Source of the DNA: an uncultured Mycoplasmatota bacterium
GTDB lineage: Bacteria; Bacillota_I; Bacilli_A; RF39; UBA660
Direction: 5' to 3'
DNA length: 32,822 nucleotides
NCBI GenBank assembly: GCA_945948625.1
Contig: CAMFBT010000003.1
Span: forward strand, 1-32,822
A program made the position numbers and the translations under genes. How positions within the stretch are numbered: position 1 is the stretch's first letter; the number at the start of each line of letters is the position of its first letter. Below, piece by piece: positions 26,587-32,822 of this stretch. The notes under the pieces are model-generated. The model was not told the DNA's origin. It did not search any database and saw only the letters and a program-made list of their open reading frames with translations.

Positions 26587-27025
26587 TTTCTATTTCCTTA
26601 ATCATATTATTTCTTCTAATATACTTATTAATATTAGAAAAAGGCGTAGTAATAAAACAATTAACTATTTTTTTCATCAAATCATAATCAATTTCTTCAC
26701 TCATAGCAATAACATTAGCATCGTTATGACTTCTAGATAGAATAGCCTCACTTTCATTAGATACTTTAGCACAATAAACACCTTTCATTTTATTTAATGC
26801 AATACTCATACCAATTCCAGTACCACATATTGCTATACCAAAATCAATTTCATTATTCTGAATATCTTCTCCCAATTTTTTAGCATATATAGGAAAATCA
26901 ACAGATTCAGAACTATTAGTACCATAATCAATAATAGTAATATCAATCTCATCAAAATATTCTTTAAGCCTTTCTTTGACATTAAAACCTCTATGATCAC
27001 TAGCAATTCCAATTTTAATATTCAT
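26579..27025 (-). CDS. rpiB: Ribose-5-phosphate isomerase B (RpiB/LacAB family)
   Basis: This 148-residue enzyme interconverts ribose 5-phosphate and ribulose 5-phosphate in the pentose phosphate pathway. Motifs are intact: IASDHRGF (D10-H11), YGTNSSESVDFP, the catalytic Cys C67 in AICGTGIGMSIALNK, and SRSHNDANVIAM. The start at 27025 gives the standard MNIKIGIASDH and has AGAGGATG upstream; an ATG three codons earlier lies inside that ribosome site. LacA or LacB subunits look similar, but no lactose genes are near. Confidence 0.93.
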   Translation of the reverse strand: MNIKIGIASDHRGFNVKERLKEYFDEIDITIIDYGTNSSESVDFPIYAKKLGEDIQNNEIDFGIAICGTGIGMSIALNKMKGVYCAKVSNESEAILSRSHNDANVIAMSEEIDYDLMKKIVNCFITTPFSNINKYIRRNNMIKEIEND

Positions 27026-27049
27026 ATATATCATCCTCTTTCAATATCA

Positions 27050-27078
27050 ATTATAACCAATAAAATAAATAAATAAAA
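27050..27078 (-). promoter_or_regulatory. Possible rpiB promoter
   Basis: A TATAAT at 27055-27050 on the minus strand lies 24 bases before the rpiB ATG. The -35 candidate TTTTAT (27078-27073) is weak. Confidence 0.4.
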
Positions 27079-27121
27079 CATAATTATACAATTTTTACAT
27101 TTTTTTTACATATATAAATAT

Positions 27122-27147
27122 AAAAAAAGACAACAATTATTGTCTTT
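27122..27147 (-). terminator. Terminator after mbl
   Basis: The arms AAAGACAA (27126-27133) and TTGTCTTT (27140-27147) form an 8-bp stem around a 6-base loop, followed by a run of seven T on the minus strand. The mbl stop is in the loop. Confidence 0.8.
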
Positions 27148-28129
27148 CTAACATATATAAGTTATCAAGTAAAATACCAGTTCCCTCAGCTACACAAGTA
27201 AGTGGAGATTCTGCTATAAATACAGGTACTTTTAATTCCTGACTAAGAATTTGAGAAAATCCATCTACTAAAGCACCGCCACCAGTAAGAACAATTCCTT
27301 TATCAATAATATCAGCAGATAATTCTGGTGGAGTTTGTTCCAAAATACCTTTAACAGCATGAATAATAGTATAAACACTTTCTCTAAGTGCCTCTTCTAC
27401 CTCATCACTAGTTAAAGTAATAGTATGAGGTAATCCGGTAACTAAATCTCTGCCTCTTACTTCCATTTTTTCATTTCTAGAACCTGGAAATACAGTACCA
27501 ATAGTAATTTTAATTTCTTCAGCAGTTCTTTCTCCAACTAAAAGCTTATATTTATCTTTAATATATTTAACAATATCATTATCAAAAGCATTACCAGCAA
27601 TCCTAATTGAAGCACTATTAACAATACCACCTAAAGATAAAATAGCAATATCAGTAGTACCTCCACCAATATCAATAACCATGTTTCCACTAGGTTTAGA
27701 AATATCCATACCAGCACCAATAGATGCCACCTTAGGTTCTTCCTCTAAAAATACTCTTTTTGCTCCAGTTCTTTCAGCAGCTTCTTTAATAGCATTTTTT
27801 TCTACCTGAGTAATATTAGATGGACAACAAATAAGAATTCTAGGTCTAGAAAAAAAACTTTTACCATTAACTTTTTTAATAAAATAATTAAGCATAACCT
27901 CTGTAGTTTCAAAATCCGCTATTACACCATCCTTCATAGGTTTAATAGCTTTAACTTTACCAGGAGTTCTTCCAAGCATCTCATGAGCTTCAGAACCTAC
28001 TGCTAAAGGTTTCTTAGTATCAGCATCAATAGCTACAACAGATGGCTCATTTAAAACAATACCCTGCCCCTTAATATAGATAAGTACATTCGCAGTTCCT
28101 AAGTCAATACCAATATCCTTATTAAACAC
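27137..28129 (-). CDS. mbl: MreB/Mbl-family rod-shape actin homologue
   Basis: This 330-residue bacterial actin guides lateral wall synthesis. Actin-type nucleotide motifs are visible: GIDLGTANVLIYIKG (phosphate 1), VIDIGGGTTDIAIL (phosphate 2) and GIVLTGGGALVDG (adenosine), with the usual MreB segments NEPSVVAID and MLGRTPGKVKAIKPMKDGVI. MreB, Mbl and MreBH cannot be separated by motifs. I prefer Mbl because the gene follows spoIIID directly, as in B. subtilis, with no mreC or mreD. The start is a GTG with GGTGAT upstream. Confidence 0.95.
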   Translation of the reverse strand: MFNKDIGIDLGTANVLIYIKGQGIVLNEPSVVAIDADTKKPLAVGSEAHEMLGRTPGKVKAIKPMKDGVIADFETTEVMLNYFIKKVNGKSFFSRPRILICCPSNITQVEKNAIKEAAERTGAKRVFLEEEPKVASIGAGMDISKPSGNMVIDIGGGTTDIAILSLGGIVNSASIRIAGNAFDNDIVKYIKDKYKLLVGERTAEEIKITIGTVFPGSRNEKMEVRGRDLVTGLPHTITLTSDEVEEALRESVYTIIHAVKGILEQTPPELSADIIDKGIVLTGGGALVDGFSQILSQELKVPVFIAESPLTCVAEGTGILLDNLYMLERQ

Positions 28130-28186
28130 AAAATCACCATCCTTATCTCTATTTTACCACAATTTAACATTTTTTAATATACTTAA

Positions 28187-28441
28187 TTACACATTTCTAG
28201 TCAAAAACTTTCTTTTTGTTGATTCTCCACCTCTAATATGTTTAATATCAGTATGATAATTCATAATATTTGACACTTTTTCATATAACAATTTGTCAAT
28301 CAAATAAAGACGATCTCTCATATCTTTATGTACAGTACTTTTAGATACCCCAAAAATATAAGAAGTTTCCCTAATAGTTTTATCATTTAAAATAATATAT
28401 TCTGCTTCACTAATAACCCGATTATATATTCTATTATTCAT
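28187..28441 (-). CDS. spoIIID: Sporulation transcriptional regulator SpoIIID
   Basis: This 84-residue protein has the length and signature of SpoIIID, the mother-cell DNA-binding regulator acting between sigma-E and sigma-K. The helix-turn-helix is TIRETSYIFGVSKSTVHKDM (about residues 22-41), and the diagnostic basic tail HIRGGESTKRKF is present. The start has AGGTGA upstream. It sits between spoIIQ and mbl, as in B. subtilis. An 11-bp inverted repeat lies just upstream. Confidence 0.95.
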   Translation of the reverse strand: MNNRIYNRVISEAEYIILNDKTIRETSYIFGVSKSTVHKDMRDRLYLIDKLLYEKVSNIMNYHTDIKHIRGGESTKRKFLTRNV

Positions 28442-28453
28442 ATATTCACCTAA

Positions 28454-28483
28454 ATAATTATATTAAATATAGAATATAATTAT
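28454..28483. repeat. Inverted repeat upstream of spoIIID
   Basis: The 11-base arms 28454-28464 (ATAATTATATT) and 28473-28483 are perfect complements with an 8-base loop. All pairs are A-T, so it is a weak hairpin but could be an operator; it covers the putative promoter. Confidence 0.5.
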
Positions 28484-28488
28484 GTAAA
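28460..28488 (-). promoter_or_regulatory. Putative spoIIID-mbl promoter
   Basis: On the minus strand: TTTACA (28488-28483), 17 bases, TAATAT (28465-28460). This looks sigma-A-like; I see no convincing sigma-E site. Confidence 0.4.
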
Positions 28489-28500
28489 AAACTATTTATA

Positions 28501-29145
28501 CTATAATTCATCTAAAGATTTATTATAATATTCTTCTGGATTAACAATTTTTCCTTTGTAATATAATTCAAAATGTAAATAGTTACCATCACTATTTTCA
28601 ATATTAGACAAACCACTTTTAGCAATAATTTGACCCTGAATAACTTTATCATCCTTGCTTACATTAACTTCAGATAGACTTTGATAAACAGATATTAAAT
28701 CATTATTATGTCTTATCTCAATTGTAGTACCCATGATATCATTCTTTTGAACAGAAATAACCGTACCATCTAAGACGCTAATAATATCAAACACATTTTC
28801 ACAAGTATAATCTACACCAGAATTTTGCATATATGTATTTTCATAAAAAATAATAGATTTTTCTTGTTGATCACTGCTAGCATTATAATCATAAAAAGAT
28901 TTAGCAATTTTAACATTATTATCAAGATAAGGTCTAACAATAGAATTAATAGTACTAACAACAGGAACATCCTTATTAGCACCTTCAATAATTTCACCAT
29001 CAACATATTTTAAATTATTATTCTTATTTGAAAACAATACATTATTAGCAAATTTACCAACAAAAAACATAGTAAATAAAAATGCAATTACCAAAGTACC
29101 ATATATTACAGGTACAAAAAATGATTTAATTCTTTTATTATTCAT
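28501..29145 (-). CDS. spoIIQ: Engulfment protein SpoIIQ (degenerate M23 peptidase)
   Basis: This 214-residue forespore membrane protein pairs with mother-cell SpoIIIAH across the engulfment gap. It has one N-terminal membrane segment (about residues 8-31), then a LytM/M23 domain (about 95-205). The motifs SGVDY, GTTIEIRH, VYQSLSEVNV, GQIIAKSG and YLHFELYYKGKIVNPEEYY follow the SpoIIQ pattern. The first zinc ligand (normally HxxxD) is missing, and the last HxH motif reads YLH, so it is not a peptidase. I chose the ATG at 29145 (AGAGGTGA upstream); an earlier in-frame codon at 29196 overlaps spoIID. It lies directly after spoIID. Confidence 0.93.
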   Translation of the reverse strand: MNNKRIKSFFVPVIYGTLVIAFLFTMFFVGKFANNVLFSNKNNNLKYVDGEIIEGANKDVPVVSTINSIVRPYLDNNVKIAKSFYDYNASSDQQEKSIIFYENTYMQNSGVDYTCENVFDIISVLDGTVISVQKNDIMGTTIEIRHNNDLISVYQSLSEVNVSKDDKVIQGQIIAKSGLSNIENSDGNYLHFELYYKGKIVNPEEYYNKSLDEL

Positions 29146-29192
29146 AATTTCACCTCTAATATAATTGTTTCCTAAATTTAAAAATATATACA

Positions 29193-30119
29193 TCAATTTT
29201 CCATTTTTTTTATATTAGTACCTGAATAATAATATTTTAAAATTTCTTTATAATTATACCCTTCCTGTGCCATTCCTTCTGCACCATATTGACTCATACC
29301 AACACCATGTCCATATCCTATTGTATCAATAATAATCTTATCACCTACTTTTTTTAAAGAAAAATCGGTAGATTTAAGACCTAATTTATCATATAAACTT
29401 CTTCCAGTAAATTCGGTACCATTAATACTTAAAGAAATAATTCTATTAGTACTACTTCTTTTTAAAACTTTAAAATCAAAAGTATTAGAAAAAGATAACC
29501 CTAATTTTTCATAAAAAGAATTTATATTCATTGAAGTAGTACTTCTAAAAGCCGAACTAGTTTTTTCATCCCAAGAAGATTTGACACTTTTCAAATAAGG
29601 TAAATCAATATCAAATACTAAAGATGCAGTTTCAGTATAACCATTACTCGTAGAAAAAAATAAAGCATCAATAACCTCATTATTATATTCCAAGTATTCC
29701 ATACTAGTTTCATTAACTGCTTCTCTTAATTTATTTATATTATTAACATAATTTTCTCCCCATGCATTTTTTAAATAATCAGAATCCAAATATACTTGAT
29801 TCATTATCGAGTCAACAACATCATAAGTATTATTAATATTATAATTCATTCGTGTAAGTGCATAACTTCGAGCAGCAACAGCCTGAGCTTTAAAAGCTTC
29901 TTTTTCAAAATAAATTGGCATTTCCCCTGCTAAAACACCAACAATATATTCTTCAAAAGGAATATACTCAATATTCCCAGTATTAACTCTTTTAACCCTA
30001 ATAATAGTATTAGACATATATTCAATTTTTATTTCATCTTTTTTATCAATATCATAAAAATTAATTATTAAAAAAGGAACAAAAATTACAAAAATAGTAA
30101 TTAAAATAATTTTTTTCAT
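29193..30119 (-). CDS. spoIID: Stage II sporulation protein D, peptidoglycan lytic transglycosylase
   Basis: This 308-residue protein degrades septal glycan strands during engulfment with SpoIIM and SpoIIP. It has an N-terminal membrane anchor (residues 3-21) and the SpoIID domain, with catalytic Glu E66 in VGVLAGEMP, AQAVAARSYALTRM, and the C-terminal YGHGVGMSQYGAEGMAQ. FFSTSNGYTE lacks the Cys seen at this point in some clostridial forms and looks like the Bacillus type. GAGGT lies upstream of the ATG. The next gene, spoIIQ, starts 47 bases later. Confidence 0.96.
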   Translation of the reverse strand: MKKIILITIFVIFVPFLIINFYDIDKKDEIKIEYMSNTIIRVKRVNTGNIEYIPFEEYIVGVLAGEMPIYFEKEAFKAQAVAARSYALTRMNYNINNTYDVVDSIMNQVYLDSDYLKNAWGENYVNNINKLREAVNETSMEYLEYNNEVIDALFFSTSNGYTETASLVFDIDLPYLKSVKSSWDEKTSSAFRSTTSMNINSFYEKLGLSFSNTFDFKVLKRSSTNRIISLSINGTEFTGRSLYDKLGLKSTDFSLKKVGDKIIIDTIGYGHGVGMSQYGAEGMAQEGYNYKEILKYYYSGTNIKKMEN

Positions 30120-30168
30120 ATTAATACCTCAATTTAATTATATGATATATAATAAGAAAATAATGTCG

Positions 30169-30196
30169 AAAAAAAGAAGTGTTAATTACCACTTCT
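30169..30196 (-). terminator. Terminator after the 3D-domain gene
   Basis: The arms AGAAGTG (30175-30181) and CACTTCT (30190-30196) surround an 8-base loop, followed by seven T on the minus strand. The gene's stop is inside. Confidence 0.8.
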
Positions 30197-30880
30197 CAAA
30201 ACTTCAAACTTTACATTTCTAGTTAAACTTAAAATATTAGGATCCTTTTCAGTAGAAAATGCTAAATCAAATAAAGTACCTTTATCAAATCCAACATTAC
30301 CACCTCTATCAAGTACAATAGCAAGAAAACTATTCATACCTGGAACACCACTTATCCTAATTATAGAATAAAATGGAAAATATTTATCAGCGGCTACTAT
30401 TCTAACACTTCCAAATTCACTATCTTCATAATATATATTTTTTGTTAAATCATAACCAGTACTAGTTTTTCCCCCACAACCTACACAATCTGGACCATAT
30501 CCTGTTAAATTACCAGTAAATGTTTCAATTGCTACTCTATCACTAAAATCAGGAACTAATGGTGTACTATTACTTTCTTCTTTTTTAGAAGTTTCTTCCT
30601 TTACATCTTCTTTATTCACTTCAACATTATTATCATTAACCTTCTCATCTTCTTGATTTTCTTCATTCAAAGGAATAACAATACTATCATCAAAAGAATT
30701 AAGAAGTTTTTCCTCTCTCTTAAAAAGGATAGACGTTTTATCAGACATCTTTTCAAAATTATTATTATTAACAACTATATTTTCACTATTATCTTTACCA
30801 TAAAAAACAATAAATAAAAATAAACTAACAACTAACAATTGTGAAGAAATAGTTATAACCTTAGCAGTTATTTTCTTCAT
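30182..30880 (-). CDS. 3D-domain (YabE/RpfB-like) cell-wall protein
   Basis: This 232-residue exported protein has a membrane segment (about residues 9-29). A long polar linker rich in Glu, Lys, Asn and Ser follows (about 30-125), then a C-terminal 3D domain. The three Asp are visible in IVAADKYFP, IVLDRGG and LFDLAF, and the domain begins FTGNLTGYGPDCVGCGGKTS. 3D domains resemble lytic transglycosylase folds, as in B. subtilis YabE and YocH. No G5 or DUF348 repeats are present, unlike YabE. GAGGTGA precedes the ATG at 30880; an earlier GTG lies inside that site. It follows tatD by 43 bases, as yabE follows yabD in B. subtilis. Confidence 0.9.
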   Translation of the reverse strand: MKKITAKVITISSQLLVVSLFLFIVFYGKDNSENIVVNNNNFEKMSDKTSILFKREEKLLNSFDDSIVIPLNEENQEDEKVNDNNVEVNKEDVKEETSKKEESNSTPLVPDFSDRVAIETFTGNLTGYGPDCVGCGGKTSTGYDLTKNIYYEDSEFGSVRIVAADKYFPFYSIIRISGVPGMNSFLAIVLDRGGNVGFDKGTLFDLAFSTEKDPNILSLTRNVKFEVLRSGN

Positions 30881-30923
30881 TAATCTCACCTCATTAATAT
30901 TTTAAAGCATATTAATTGTAACA

Positions 30924-31685
30924 TTATTTAGAAAAAAAGTCAAATATCTCCTCCGCATTAGCAGTAGTAACCTCTGAAACATCATTAATTGAAATGTTTT
31001 TAATATCTGCTATTGTATTAGCAATAAGTGGTATATATTCAGGACTATTACTCTTACCACGATAAGGAACAGGTGTAAGATAAGGACTATCAGTTTCAAG
31101 TAAAATGTGTGATAAATCAATATTTTTAACTACTTCTCTAATATTTTTTGCATTTTTATAAGTAATTATACCACCAATTCCCAATTTATAACCAATTTTA
31201 ATAAATTCTCTAGCCATTTCAACTGAACCACTAAAACAATGAATGCTCCCAAATAAATTATACTCTTTTAATATATTATATGTATCTTGAATAGAATTTC
31301 TACTATGAACAATAATTGGTTTATTATACTTATTTGCAATATCAAGTTGTCTCTTAAATATTTCTTTTTGTTTATCCTTATCTGTATTATCATAATAATA
31401 ATCAAGACCAATTTCTCCTATTGCAACAATTTTAGGATTACTAATATTATTCTCTAAAAATTCAAAATATTCATCTTTAAAATCATCTAACTCAGTAGGA
31501 TGAAATCCTATGGCTCCATAAATAACATCGTACTTGTTAACAAGTTCTAAAACTTCTTTATTAGAATTTATATCACAACCATTTACAATAATTCTATTAA
31601 CATTATTCTTTTTACACTGATTAACAACTTCATCAATATTATCATAATATTCACTAAAAACATGACAATGTGTATCAATAAACAT
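30924..31685 (-). CDS. tatD: TatD-family metal-dependent hydrolase (DNase)
   Basis: This 253-residue TIM-barrel hydrolase has all metal ligands: DTHCH at the N-terminus (H6, H8), AIGEIGLDYYYD (Glu), IIVHSRN (His), SIHCFSG (His) and LLETDSPYL (Asp). Family members are 3'-5' DNases, and the exact role varies. AGGAGG lies upstream of the ATG. It lies between a small membrane protein gene and the 3D-domain gene, downstream of metG, matching the metS-yabD-yabE order of B. subtilis. Confidence 0.95.
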   Translation of the reverse strand: MFIDTHCHVFSEYYDNIDEVVNQCKKNNVNRIIVNGCDINSNKEVLELVNKYDVIYGAIGFHPTELDDFKDEYFEFLENNISNPKIVAIGEIGLDYYYDNTDKDKQKEIFKRQLDIANKYNKPIIVHSRNSIQDTYNILKEYNLFGSIHCFSGSVEMAREFIKIGYKLGIGGIITYKNAKNIREVVKNIDLSHILLETDSPYLTPVPYRGKSNSPEYIPLIANTIADIKNISINDVSEVTTANAEEIFDFFSK

Positions 31686-31728
31686 AAAACAACCTCCTAA
31701 TAAAAAATCATACTAAAATATAGTACAA

Positions 31729-31884
31729 TTATTTAATATAAAAATATATAATAGAAATTAAAACCAAACCAACATAAAAATAATCAATAATATTACCATA
31801 AATTAAAACAAATAAAATAAATAATAATATTAAAAATAAAAATAACACTTTAAACAAAACACCTTGATTTTTTTTCTTAAGCAT
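31729..31884 (-). CDS. 51-residue membrane protein of unknown function
   Basis: A complete short frame (ATG at 31884, TAA at 31731-31729) has AGGAGG at good spacing and a well-formed promoter 40 bases upstream. The product starts MLKKKNQG and then consists of two hydrophobic segments (about residues 9-29 and 34-50), with a short turn NIIDYF between them. I do not recognise it. It ends 43 bases before tatD and is probably co-transcribed with it. Its reality rests on the ribosome site and promoter; the composition alone could be chance in such AT-rich DNA. Confidence 0.65.
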   Translation of the reverse strand: MLKKKNQGVLFKVLFLFLILLFILFVLIYGNIIDYFYVGLVLISIIYFYIK

Positions 31885-31923
31885 TGCCTACCTCCTTTTT
31901 AAGTACTGCAATACTACAAACCA

Positions 31924-31952
31924 AATATAACATAATTTTAAAGATATGTAAA
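31924..31952 (-). promoter_or_regulatory. Promoter of the small ORF-tatD-3D unit
   Basis: On the minus strand: -35 TTTACA (31952-31947), 17-base spacer, -10 TATATT (31929-31924) with extended TG (TGTTATATT). Confidence 0.7.
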
Positions 31953-31972
31953 TAAAATATCAACCATTTTAC

Positions 31973-32000
31973 AAAAAAAGAATTAAGAATTACTTAATTC
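31973..32000 (-). terminator. Terminator of metG
   Basis: The arms GAATTAAG (31980-31987) and CTTAATTC (31993-32000) are perfect complements around AATTA, followed by seven T on the minus strand. The metG stop is inside. Confidence 0.85.
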
Positions 32001-32822
32001 TCAATTCTTTGAAATAAAACTTCTGATTTATTAACTTTAGTACCAGACTTATAACCACCAAATTCAAATATACTATCGTAAGAAGTATTAAAAGTATTAA
32101 TCTGATTAAATATCTTATCACAAGTATCAGGAATAAAAGCCTGAAGAAGCACACTGCTAATTCTAATACATTCAATTAAATTATATAAAACTGTATTAAG
32201 TCTATCTCTCTTAGATTCATCTTTAGCAAGTACCCAAGGCATAGTTTCATCAATATATTTATTACAATTTCTAAGTAAATCAAAAATACTAGTAATAGCT
32301 TTTGATACCTCTAATTTATCCATATAATCATTAACAACATTTCTTAAATTAATTGCTTCATTAATTAACTTATTATCAATTTCTTCATTAACATTAGTAT
32401 TAGTAACAATACCATCAAAATACTTATTAGCCATACCAATAGTTCTATTAACTAAATTACCCAAAACATTGGCAAGATCTCCATTAGTTCTATTAATCAA
32501 AGCTTCCTCTGAAAAACTACCATCACTTCCAAAAGGAACCTCCCTCAAAACAAAGTATCTAACAGCATCAACACCATAAGAATTAATATATTCTCTAGGA
32601 TCTTTATAATTACCCAAACTTTTAGAAATCTTACCACCATTAATAACAAGCCATCCATGTCCAAAAACTTTTTTAGGTAATGGTAAATCTAAAGCCATAA
32701 GCATAATAGGCCAAATAATAGTATGAAATCTAACAATTTCCTTTCCAACAATATGTAAATCCGCAGGCCAATATTTTTTAAATAAAGAATCATCATCACT
32801 TAAATAACCTAAAGCTGAAATA
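31994..32822 (-). CDS. metG: Methionyl-tRNA synthetase, C-terminal part (5' end outside window)
   Basis: The frame stays open to the right edge, so the N-terminal Rossmann half with HIGH is missing. The visible 275 residues include ISALGYLSDDD, WPADLHIVGKEIVRFHTIIW and FGHGWLVINGGKISKSLGN, which carries the KMSKS loop as KISKS. The helical anticodon-binding domain follows (DAVRYFVLREVPFGSDG, then NVLGNLVNRT). It ends at VLFQRIEN, so the C-terminal tRNA-binding OB domain found in some MetG proteins (including B. subtilis) is absent. An apparent start at 32704 is an internal Met. Confidence 0.96.
   Translation of the reverse strand, partial: ISALGYLSDDDSLFKKYWPADLHIVGKEIVRFHTIIWPIMLMALDLPLPKKVFGHGWLVINGGKISKSLGNYKDPREYINSYGVDAVRYFVLREVPFGSDGSFSEEALINRTNGDLANVLGNLVNRTIGMANKYFDGIVTNTNVNEEIDNKLINEAINLRNVVNDYMDKLEVSKAITSIFDLLRNCNKYIDETMPWVLAKDESKRDRLNTVLYNLIECIRISSVLLQAFIPDTCDKIFNQINTFNTSYDSIFEFGGYKSGTKVNKSEVLFQRIEN

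Noticed and set aside
827-30119. Many open frames of 60-115 codons lying opposite or inside the genes, such as 1787-2011, 9271-9522 and 19277-19585 on the plus strand.
   Set aside because: They overlap well-supported genes, have repetitive low-complexity products and lack ribosome sites; they are by-products of AT-rich coding sequence.
1-32822. Use of the Mycoplasma code (TGA as Trp).
   Set aside because: TGA ends real genes here, Trp is encoded by TGG, and prfB with its UGA-dependent frameshift site is present.
1-32822. CRISPR arrays, tRNA or rRNA genes, insertion sequences and prophage genes.
   Set aside because: No regularly spaced repeats, cloverleaf-like sequences with TTCGA-type arms, transposase motifs or phage structural proteins were found by reading both strands.

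Overview
The window is strongly AT-rich, densely packed DNA from a low-GC, spore-forming Firmicute in the broad Bacilli / Erysipelotrichia / RF39-like range. I infer this from the gene content (spoIID, spoIIQ, spoIIID, mbl-like, ftsEX, clpC, YitT, DUF951 and DUF1146 proteins), the purine-rich Shine-Dalgarno sites and the base composition. No rRNA gene is present, so I cannot place it more finely. The genetic code is the standard bacterial one. TGA ends real genes (the first YitT gene, clpC), and prfB, which encodes the UGA-reading factor RF2, carries its classical +1 frameshift autoregulation site. A Mycoplasma-type code is therefore excluded.

Layout, left to right. (1) 1-3818, minus strand: a lipoprotein resembling a truncated arylsulfotransferase, a Y-family DNA polymerase, and a large unknown protein that runs off the left edge form one tightly coupled unit. 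(2) 3819-4026: a divergent intergenic region with three consecutive hairpins that have different stems but nearly identical loops, followed by a DUF6512 membrane protein gene on the plus strand. (3) 4585-5457, minus: an unknown protein that reads like a cytoplasmic beta-helix. (4) 5537-10084, minus: prfB, two YitT paralogues, ftsE, ftsX. (5) 10203-10610, plus: a small membrane-anchored protein behind a near-consensus promoter. (6) 10725-15403, minus: DUF951 protein and AbgT-type transporter, then ychF and pepF. (7) 15559-19261, plus: three envelope or extracellular proteins (duplicated DUF6273-like repeats, phosphodiester glycosidase, CapA-type phosphatase). (8) 19267-27025, minus: clpC; a YfcC-like transporter; dus, RDD protein and lysS; rpiB and a DUF1146 protein. 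(9) 27137-30119, minus: spoIID, spoIIQ, spoIIID, mbl, in the order known from Bacillus subtilis. (10) 30182-32822, minus: metG (partial), a 51-residue membrane protein, tatD and a 3D-domain protein, recalling the B. subtilis metS-yabD-yabE neighbourhood.

How the genes fit together: most minus-strand genes are housekeeping (translation, cell division and shape, proteolysis) or sporulation genes. SpoIID and SpoIIQ act in engulfment, SpoIIID in the mother-cell programme, and FtsEX, Mbl and the 3D-domain protein act on or around peptidoglycan. The minus-sense genes are richer in G and T at codon ends and the few plus-sense genes in A and C, which suggests that minus is the leading strand. Transcription units are separated by hairpin/T-run terminators, and several promoters share an extended -10 element (TGnTATAAT). 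No tRNA, rRNA, CRISPR array, insertion sequence or prophage gene was recognised. No intergenic stretch exceeds about 300 bases.
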